A DNA stretch of 64,000 nucleotides from Planctomycetota bacterium (GTDB lineage: Bacteria; Planctomycetota; PUPC01; DSUN01), in NCBI GenBank assembly GCA_035384565.1, contig DAOOIT010000027.1, positions 12,914-76,913 on the forward strand, given 5' to 3'. Shown here in pieces: positions 58,031 through 64,000 of this stretch. Position numbers and translations under genes: made by a program. Position 1 is the stretch's first letter. Each line of letters begins with the position of its first letter. The notes beneath the pieces are model-generated. The model saw only the letters and a program-made list of their open reading frames with translations, had not been told where the DNA came from and made no database searches.

Positions 58031-60145
58031 CTACCGCGCGGATGTCTCCAGAGGGACACGGTGAGGCCGATGTCGCTTTGCCCTGTACATGGCGGCCTCG
58101 GCCTCTGCCAGGAGGGTGTCCAAGGCGACCCGCGCACCCGGGGGGCACACTACCGTGCCCACGCTCACTCTCAGCTCATAGGGGTGGCCGTTCTCCTGGT
58201 GCTTGCGCGCGAGGGCCTCCTGGAAACGCGCGGCAAGCGCATCATTGAACCTCTCACTCGCATGGGCTGCCACGACGGCAAACTCGTCGCCGCCGACCCG
58301 TGCGATGATATCCGACGCCCGGAAGGCGCGGCGCATGGCGTCTGCCACGGTGCGCAGGGCCTGGTCGCCCGCCGCGTGGCCCTGGGTGTCGTTGATCTGC
58401 TTCATGTTATCCACGTCGGCATACAGCAGGCCCGTCTGCCATCCCATCCGCGCGTCGAGCATCAGCTGCTGTTCCGCGAGCGCGAACAGCCCCCGGCGGT
58501 TGTAGACGCCTGTCAGTTCGTCGGTGAGCGAGAGCGCGCGCACCTCCTCCAGGAGACGGTGACGCTCGATGGCGTGGAGAATGGTCCGTCCGAGAAGGTC
58601 GTGCCGCAGCCCCTCCTCGAAGATGCAATCTTGCGCGCCGGCTCGCAACACGCTGGTCTCCAGGGCCTCGTCGCGGGCATCTCCCACGCCAACGACCGGA
58701 ACGTCGGGAGCCGCCGAGCAGAGACGGCGGATCAGCGCGGTCCCGCCTGAGGCAGCCAGCGAGAGATCAATGACGATCGCATCGTAGCGTCGAGCTCCCA
58801 GCTTCTCGCGGGCCTCGTCCGGACCTCCCACCCACTCGGCGGACATGGCGGGCAGGCCCTTGCCTCCGGGGATTTCGCTCAAGGCTTGCCTGACTTGCGC
58901 CGCAGGCCCTACAACGAGCAGCGAGAGGGGGTGGGGTTCGGCTGCCGCGGTCTGGCAGACGACATCTGCCACGGGACCTTGGTCTGAGACGACCTCCTTG
59001 CCCACTGCGCGCGACTCGGCCAGGCTGCCGGCGCGGTCCGGGTGGGCGTCAGTCGGCGTGTCCGGCTGCACATGTGGGCCAAGCGTCCCGGTGATCTCCT
59101 CAAGAGCGAAGTCATGCTGCGCCGTGCAAGGGGCGTCGCTGAGCGCCCCGGGGTCACGGGGCACCTGCACCGCGAGGAAGGCATCTTCGGCTGCCAGGAA
59201 CGCTGCGGCAACGCGCGGGTCGAAATGTTTGCCCTGCTCCTGACGGATGATCTCGCGCGCCACCTCGTGCGGGTAGCCCTTCTTGTAGACTCTGCGGTTC
59301 GTGAGAGCGTCGTAGACATCGGCCAAGGCGACAATGCGGGCACACAGGGGAATGCGATCGCCTGCCAGGCTGTGAGGGTATCCCTTGCCATCGAAGCGCT
59401 CGTGGTGGCACAGCGCAATGTCGCGCGCCATGAGCAGATAGTCGGCCTCGGGGCACTGATGCGACGCCGCCTCGAGCGTGGCCGCCCCGATGAGCGTGTG
59501 GCGCTGCATGAGCTGGAACTCCGAAGCGTTCAGGCGCGCGCGCTTGAAGAGGACGGCGTCGGGGATGCCGACCTTGCCGATGTCGTGCAGCGGCGAGGTG
59601 TGGACCAGGTTCTCGACGAAGGACGACGTGATTGCTCCGTTGAAATCGCCGGAATGGGCAAGTTTCTCTCCCAGGATGCGGACATATTCGCGGATTCTCT
59701 GGAGGTGGAACGACGTCTCGGGGTCGCGCCACTCTGCCAGGCGGGCCAATGCAAAGACGGCCACCTCGCGCGCCTGGAGCGACAGCACGCGCTCCGCCGC
59801 GCGAATGCGCACGCGCAGGATGGCAGGATCGAAGGGCTTGGCCATGTAGTCGTCGGCCCCGGCGCGGAAGGCCTCCATCAGGTCGTCGGCCGCGTCCCGC
59901 GCTGTGACCATGATGATGTAGATGTACCGGCCATAGGACTCCGCGCGGATGCGGCGGCAGAGCGCCACGCCGTCCATGTCCGGCATCATCCAGTCCGAGA
60001 TCACCAGATGGATCGGCTGCTTGCGGATGAGGGCCAAAGCATCCGCTCCGCTCAGGGCAGAGTGCACCGTGTGGCCTGTATCGGCCAGGGCCGAAGACAG
60101 CAGTTCCAGTGCGATGGGGTCGTCGTCCACGGCGAGCAGGTGCAC
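58031..60145 (-). CDS. REC-HD-GYP-REC-GGDEF response regulator (c-di-GMP turnover)
   Basis: 704 aa. The first receiver has Asp51 (ISDWMMPDMDG); the HD-GYP phosphodiesterase domain (about 130-330) has His187-Asp188 in LHDIGKVGIPD and HHERFDGKGYP; after a linker a second, weaker receiver-like domain (about 410-530; VIDLSLAASGG) leads to a diguanylate cyclase domain with an intact GGDEF at 618-622 (RVGGDEFAVV). Both opposing activities appear intact, so the protein could switch between making and breaking c-di-GMP. The GTG start has AGGAGG, which overlaps the Hpt gene's stop region 11 bp upstream; the two are one unit. Confidence 0.92.
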   Translation of the reverse strand: MHLLAVDDDPIALELLSSALADTGHTVHSALSGADALALIRKQPIHLVISDWMMPDMDGVALCRRIRAESYGRYIYIIMVTARDAADDLMEAFRAGADDYMAKPFDPAILRVRIRAAERVLSLQAREVAVFALARLAEWRDPETSFHLQRIREYVRILGEKLAHSGDFNGAITSSFVENLVHTSPLHDIGKVGIPDAVLFKRARLNASEFQLMQRHTLIGAATLEAASHQCPEADYLLMARDIALCHHERFDGKGYPHSLAGDRIPLCARIVALADVYDALTNRRVYKKGYPHEVAREIIRQEQGKHFDPRVAAAFLAAEDAFLAVQVPRDPGALSDAPCTAQHDFALEEITGTLGPHVQPDTPTDAHPDRAGSLAESRAVGKEVVSDQGPVADVVCQTAAAEPHPLSLLVVGPAAQVRQALSEIPGGKGLPAMSAEWVGGPDEAREKLGARRYDAIVIDLSLAASGGTALIRRLCSAAPDVPVVGVGDARDEALETSVLRAGAQDCIFEEGLRHDLLGRTILHAIERHRLLEEVRALSLTDELTGVYNRRGLFALAEQQLMLDARMGWQTGLLYADVDNMKQINDTQGHAAGDQALRTVADAMRRAFRASDIIARVGGDEFAVVAAHASERFNDALAARFQEALARKHQENGHPYELRVSVGTVVCPPGARVALDTLLAEAEAAMYRAKRHRPHRVPLETSAR

Positions 60146-60156
60146 CAGCTCCCCTC

Positions 60157-60531
60157 CTAGCGGCTGACCAGGGCATCGTCGAAGGAATGCCCGAGAGCCT
60201 GCGACGCCGCGGTGACAAACGAGCGGGCCTCGGCGCGCAGTTGCTCCAACAATTCCCGCCCTTGACCGACATTGCCGGCGAGGGCGATTTCCACCATCCT
60301 GCCCGCGATTGTGGAGAGGCTGTCGGCCGTGAGCTGCCCCGCGGCTCCCTTGAGCTTGTGGGCCAACGCGGCCACGCCCGCCGTGTCACCCACCACCAGG
60401 CGCTCATCAACGCCCCGAAGTGTCACCGAGACCTGCTCCACGAACAGCCTGACCAGGTTGACGGCAAGGCGCCTCTCGCCGCACCAAGCCAGTAGCCGTG
60501 AGCTATCGAAGGTATCCCCACCCACCATCAC
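60157..60531 (-). CDS. Single-domain Hpt phosphotransfer protein
   Basis: 124 aa, one four-helix Hpt domain with the phospho-His in ALAHKLKGAAGQL. It would shuttle phosphate between the hybrid kinase and a receiver; the next gene's first receiver is the obvious target. The promoter is at 60699-60727. Confidence 0.88.
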   Translation of the reverse strand: MMVGGDTFDSSRLLAWCGERRLAVNLVRLFVEQVSVTLRGVDERLVVGDTAGVAALAHKLKGAAGQLTADSLSTIAGRMVEIALAGNVGQGRELLEQLRAEARSFVTAASQALGHSFDDALVSR

Positions 60532-60698
60532 GCGCTCCGATGCCCCCTAGCCGGAGACGCCGCCCCTCACCTCGCATGCAAGGCGCAGACGGACCGCTTC
60601 AGCCCTTCGTCGCGTGCCCTCTGGAGTTCCCGTGCCCAGAGTATCCCTGGGTGCCGCCTCCGACACACCGCCCGGGAGGCGCCCCTCTACGTTCTATG

Positions 60699-60727
60699 AT
60701 GCTACCCCGGCTAGCCCAGGGCTTCAA
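60699..60727 (-). promoter_or_regulatory. Promoter of the Hpt / HD-GYP-GGDEF unit
   Basis: On the minus strand TTGAAG, 17 bp, TAGCAT, with a leader of about 160 nt. Confidence 0.6.
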
Positions 60728-60800
60728 GGAGTACTTCCACGCGATCTTGTGTGCACGAAGCGTGCACCGCCGCCCCGTCGCCATGGAGGGCGCTCGCCGC

Positions 60801-61544
60801 TCACTGACCGGCTGTCGCGGGCAGTTGGCTCGCTGGCGCACCGGCGGGCACCGGCCCGGCGGGCGCCAGCCCCTCGGCGATGGCCAGCCTGGTGAGTTCG
60901 GCGATCCCTCTCAACCCCGTCTTGGCGGCAATCTCGGCCCGGCACTTCGCGACTGTCCTCGTGCTGACGCCCAGCCTCACGGCGATCTGCTCCGAGTTCA
61001 GCCCCTCGGCCAGTAAGGCGAGCACCCTGCGCTCGCGCTCGGCGAGGGACCGGCTCTCGGACCCTGGGGGCGGCGCGGGGGCCGCCCGATAGCTCTCGAC
61101 GAGCACGCTCGAGGCCTCCGGGCTCAGGTACACTCCCCCCGCCGCCACACTGCGGACCGCGTTGAGCAGAGCTACGCGATCGCACGTCTTCAGAAGGTAG
61201 CCGGTGGCGCCCGCCGCCAACGCCTGGCTCACGGCCTGCGCTTGAGCCAGGGCCGTCAATACCAGGATTCGGACGCTGGGCCAGCGCGCGGCAATCCGAC
61301 TGATGGCGTGGGAGCCGCCGCCGCGCGGCTGCATCAGGTCCACAATGACCACATCGGGGTGCATCTGCCCGACCAGGCTCACCGTCGCGGCGGCATCCCC
61401 GGCCTCGCCGACGACTTCGATGTCAGGCTGTGCGTCCAGAAGCACGCGCAGGCACGCACGCACCAGTTCGTGATCTTCGGAGAGAATCACGCGGATCGGC
61501 CGCACCCGCGAGGTGTCGGGCATGTGCTCCGGGTTGTGTGCCAT
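60801..61544 (-). CDS. NarL/FixJ-type response regulator
   Basis: 247 aa. The receiver keeps the full phosphorylation site: acidic pair Glu23-Asp24, phospho-acceptor Asp69 (VVIVDLMQPRGGG), Thr97 and Lys119 (YLLKTCD). The C-terminal LuxR helix-turn-helix reads LAERERRVLALLAEGLNSEQ, then VSTRTVAKCRAEIAAKTGL. It would bind DNA when phosphorylated. AAGGAGG fixes the ATG at 61544. It follows the atypical regulator by 56 bp. Confidence 0.92.
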   Translation of the reverse strand: MAHNPEHMPDTSRVRPIRVILSEDHELVRACLRVLLDAQPDIEVVGEAGDAAATVSLVGQMHPDVVIVDLMQPRGGGSHAISRIAARWPSVRILVLTALAQAQAVSQALAAGATGYLLKTCDRVALLNAVRSVAAGGVYLSPEASSVLVESYRAAPAPPPGSESRSLAERERRVLALLAEGLNSEQIAVRLGVSTRTVAKCRAEIAAKTGLRGIAELTRLAIAEGLAPAGPVPAGAPASQLPATAGQ

Positions 61545-61600
61545 CTTCCCCCTCCTTCCCGGGCGGCCGTTGCGCTCGGGCGCGGCCTGCGGCACTGGCA

Positions 61601-62245
61601 TCAGCACGTGGTCATCCCCTCCCTGATGGCGAACTTGGTCAGCTCCGCAATGCCGCGCAGCCCGACCTTCTCCATCAGACGCCCCCGGTGCTTCTCCACA
61701 GTGCGCGTGCTCAGGCACAGCTTGCGAGCGATCTCCTTCGAGCTGTAGCCGTCGGCGATCAGGGCCAGGACTTCACACTCACGGGCAGTGAGGCACTGCC
61801 GCGGCGACGGGGCCGCTCGGCGGCATCCCGCCACATAGTCCTCGCGCACGGCCCCGGCCACGGCAGGACTCAGATACGTCTGGCCCGCGGCCACGGCTCG
61901 GATCGCCTCGATGCACTCGGCGGCAGAGTTGGTCTGGAGCAGATAGCCGCAGGCGCCCGCCCTCAGGGCTTCGAGAACCAGCGGCGTGTTCCTGTGGGGT
62001 GAAAGCATGAGGACCCTGACCGAGGGCGCTGCTTCGCCGATGGCGCGCGTGGCCTCCACCCCCGAGAGGCCGGGGAGGTCCGTGCTCATCAGGATGATGT
62101 CGGGAACGAGCTGTGCAGCGATGCGAACCGCTTCCCCACCGTCCTGAGCCTCGCCCACCACCTCCAGCTCAGGCTCGGCCGAGAGCAGACTGCGGAGTCC
62201 CTCGCGGATGATGCGGTGCTCGACAGCGATCAGCAGTCGCACCAT
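61601..62245 (-). CDS. NarL/FixJ-type regulator with degenerate receiver
   Basis: 214 aa, of normal length and with an intact LuxR helix-turn-helix (LTARECEVLALIADGYSSKE, then LSTRTVEKHRGRLMEKVGL). The receiver, however, has lost the phosphorylation chemistry: the phospho-acceptor position is Ser54 (DIILMSTDLPG), the acidic pair is Val8-Glu9, and the switch Lys is Gln104 (YLLQTNS). It is therefore probably a pseudo-receiver working without phosphate. GGAGGGG precedes ATG 62245. It heads a two-gene unit with the canonical regulator. Confidence 0.9.
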   Translation of the reverse strand: MVRLLIAVEHRIIREGLRSLLSAEPELEVVGEAQDGGEAVRIAAQLVPDIILMSTDLPGLSGVEATRAIGEAAPSVRVLMLSPHRNTPLVLEALRAGACGYLLQTNSAAECIEAIRAVAAGQTYLSPAVAGAVREDYVAGCRRAAPSPRQCLTARECEVLALIADGYSSKEIARKLCLSTRTVEKHRGRLMEKVGLRGIAELTKFAIREGMTTC

Positions 62246-62344
62246 GGCCCCTCCGCCTTGCGTGCCCTGACGCCCACCGCGTAGCTGCTCCCACCGCACT
62301 ACGATGCCGCGCGCGGGCTGCAACCCTTGGTCAATGCCTAGTAG

Positions 62345-62373
62345 ATGCTACCACGACTTCGCGGCCATGTCAA
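62345..62373 (-). promoter_or_regulatory. Promoter of the two-regulator unit
   Basis: On the minus strand TTGACA, 17 bp, TAGCAT, with a leader of about 93 nt. The gap 62246-62661 otherwise holds only the hairpin at 62591-62628. Confidence 0.75.
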
Positions 62374-62590
62374 CTGAACGACCGGGCGATGTGCCCTGGA
62401 TCGCGCGCGGGGCGCTACCATCTCGGGAGAGGTACGCGCGCGCTGTGGGCAATCCCCAGGCATGTGCGCAGAGGCAGATGGTCCGGCAGGGCCTCACGCC
62501 GTGAGCGAACTCGGTCGCCGGCCGACACCACGTTGCTTCGCGTGACCGCTCGACACTGGCAAGGGGGCCATTCGTTTCTTGGGCCCAAAG

Positions 62591-62628
62591 GCCAGCCCAC
62601 CGGGGCCGTCACGCCCCGGCGGGCTGGC
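62591..62628 (-). terminator. Hairpin downstream of the PEP-CTERM gene
   Basis: A stem of 16 pairs with one mismatch (GCCAGCCC...GGGCTGGC outer part) around a 6-nt loop, 34 bp past the stop. Only a weak T-run follows on the minus strand. Confidence 0.6.
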
Positions 62629-62661
62629 AGGCGGTCTCGTGTGTCGAACTCGCTCGGTGCG

Positions 62662-64000
62662 CTATGCGGAGCGACGGCGGCGTCGCACCAACGCCAGGGC
62701 GCCCAGACCCAGGAGCGCCAGTGTGCCGGGCTCGGGGACCAGGATGACCTCCACCCCCGTGAGGTAGATGCCGCTCGGGTAGCTCAGCGGGTTCACCAGC
62801 AACTTGGCGTCGCTGATGTCCCACATGTACTTGAACCCTGGATCGTCCAGGTTGCCGATCTGGATGAGGTATTGGAGCGGGTTGCTCAGGGCGTTCCAGG
62901 GCTGGCCGGCCACGGTGAGGCTGCCGCTGAAGAGGAAGATGGGGACGATGTCGCCTGGCAGGAGGTTGCCACCCTGGCCGAACAGCTCGAGGGTGAAGGC
63001 CCTGTCGAAGCGCAGGTCGCCCACGATGGTCACGAGGTCGTTGCTGAACTTGCTGAAGCTCCACTCGTAGTTGAGGCGATCCCCAAGCGTGAGTGGTCCG
63101 GTGATGTTGGCCGTGCCCGTGCCGTTCGGGTTGGGCACCAGCGAGTAGTCAATGACCACCCCACCCGGGGCGTTGATTTGGGCGCCGCCGACGAAGGTGG
63201 CGGTGCTGAACCCGACCGGGTTGCTGTTGCCCACGACGATCTGCGTGCCATCGGCCATGTTCAGGTTGCCGAAGCGTGCGGCGCCGTAGCCGCCCTGAAC
63301 GCCGGCGCGGTAGAGGTTCTGGATCTCCGTGCTGTTGAGCACGCGGCCGTAGACGGCGGCCTCGTCAATCTGGCCGCCGAACCAGTTGCCATTGTTGGCC
63401 TGGCCGATCCAGAAATCGGTCGAGTTGGCAGCCGCGAAGGCCCCGCCGGTGGTGCGGCTGGCTCGGAGCACCCCGTCGCACCAGATGCTCTGGGTGTTCG
63501 TGGCGGCGTCGAATGTCATCACCCAGTGGTGCCAGTTGGCCGTGTCGCTCACAAGGGCGTTGTTGGCATAGTTCAGGTCATCGGCGTAGAAGGCGATCGT
63601 CTCCTGGTTGGCGTCGCGGCGGCCAACGTGCAGGACAGTGCGGGTGGTCGTACCGGTGCCTTGTCCGAAGAAGTAGTCGGCAGCGGCGGCCGTGGGGGAG
63701 ATCTTGGTCCACGCGCTGAGGGTGAAGGACTGGTTGTCAATGTTGATGCCGCCGTTGGTCGAGCGCGAGACGGCCACGAAGTTGTTCGTGTCGTTGAACG
63801 AGAGGGAGCCGCCGATGACGCCATCGGTGACCCAGGTCGGGCTATTCACGAGCGTGCCGAAGCGGTTGTTGCCGCTGGCGTCGGAGGCGACGGAGCCGGA
63901 GCCGTCGTTGAACTGCCAGATCGCCATGGGGTTGGCGGGCAGGGGCACAGGGGCGGGCGGGTTGAGGGTGAGGACGCCGCTGGCCACCTTCAGGCCGCCC
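62662..64000 (-). CDS. LamG-domain PEP-CTERM protein (5' end outside window)
   Basis: At least 446 residues; the frame stays open to the right edge, so the signal peptide and any upstream domains are missing. A LamG/concanavalin-like domain (WQFNDGSGSVASDASGNN, then ADYFFGQG, WHHWVMTFDAATN, DEAAVYGRVLNSTEI) is followed by an all-beta region and the C-terminal sorting signal VPEPGTLALLGLGALALVRR: PEP motif, membrane helix and basic tail. Such proteins are exported and handled by exosortase (EpsH/XrtA), which is not coded here. Likely a surface or matrix protein that binds glycans. Confidence 0.88.
   Translation of the reverse strand, partial: GGLKVASGVLTLNPPAPVPLPANPMAIWQFNDGSGSVASDASGNNRFGTLVNSPTWVTDGVIGGSLSFNDTNNFVAVSRSTNGGINIDNQSFTLSAWTKISPTAAAADYFFGQGTGTTTRTVLHVGRRDANQETIAFYADDLNYANNALVSDTANWHHWVMTFDAATNTQSIWCDGVLRASRTTGGAFAAANSTDFWIGQANNGNWFGGQIDEAAVYGRVLNSTEIQNLYRAGVQGGYGAARFGNLNMADGTQIVVGNSNPVGFSTATFVGGAQINAPGGVVIDYSLVPNPNGTGTANITGPLTLGDRLNYEWSFSKFSNDLVTIVGDLRFDRAFTLELFGQGGNLLPGDIVPIFLFSGSLTVAGQPWNALSNPLQYLIQIGNLDDPGFKYMWDISDAKLLVNPLSYPSGIYLTGVEVILVPEPGTLALLGLGALALVRRRRRSA

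Overview
The window is high-GC DNA, densely coded on both strands, with long spurious open frames opposite real genes. It looks like a Gram-negative, peptidoglycan-containing bacterium of the Planctomycetota/PVC type. The grounds are an MlaD-MlaC-MlaA outer-membrane lipid system, MurI, PBP1C and an amidase; a PEP-CTERM-anchored LamG protein; a Tat-type sulfatase next to a GH28-like enzyme; SpoIVB-type S55, beta-propeller and FG-GAP secreted proteins; and a short, archaeal/eukaryotic-type ProRS. No rRNA gene, phage, insertion sequence or CRISPR array was seen, and the lineage is an inference from gene content only.

Layout. 1-6.4 kb: a thioester alpha-2-macroglobulin (cut by the left edge) overlapping pbpC. 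6.4-10.7 kb: truA and a GT4 glycosyltransferase (minus), then a small membrane protein and an asparagine synthetase (plus). 10.7-20.4 kb (minus): a ketosynthase followed by a ketosynthase that has lost all three catalytic residues, threonine aldolase, a DUF123 protein, a DinG-type helicase/exonuclease, a cupin and an EF-G paralogue. 20.4-22.9 kb: a nested palindromic repeat, a radical SAM protein resembling archaeal tetraether synthase, and a hairpin cluster. 22.9-29.7 kb: FGGY kinase and riboflavin synthase (minus), a HEAT-repeat protein, then hflX-metallopeptidase-fmt. 29.7-36.6 kb: murI and amidase (minus), S55 protein, beta-propeller protein and LOG-family protein (plus). 36.5-42 kb: a secreted GH43/GH32-like protein, a membrane protein and an 876-aa C39-like/PKD protein. 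42-48 kb: proS, an ABC exporter pair, an FG-GAP protein and a zinc dehydrogenase. 48-54.2 kb: mlaD-mlaC-mlaA (minus), sulfatase (plus), GH28-like enzyme and aldo/keto reductase (minus). 54.2 kb: tRNA-Gly(CCC). 54.7-62.3 kb: a signalling island of five genes (hybrid kinase; REC-HD-GYP-REC-GGDEF; Hpt; two LuxR-type regulators, one with a degenerate receiver). 62.7 kb to the end: a LamG/PEP-CTERM protein cut by the right edge.

Three kinds of structure cut across the genes. (1) Promoters follow a strict pattern: TTGNNN, exactly 17 bp, then TANNAT, before at least fourteen transcription units; several of them settle start codons. (2) Two dispersed short-repeat families occur: a 7-bp-period repeat (GCGAYTT-like, three sites, one read in frame inside AsnB) and a 9-bp-period repeat, at several sites arranged as inverted arrays in intergenic or leader DNA (five sites). 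(3) Strong palindromes sit between genes and, once, inside fmt.

The most promising biology is the active/dead ketosynthase pair, the tetraether-synthase-like radical SAM enzyme, and the phosphorelay / c-di-GMP island with its pseudo-receiver regulator.
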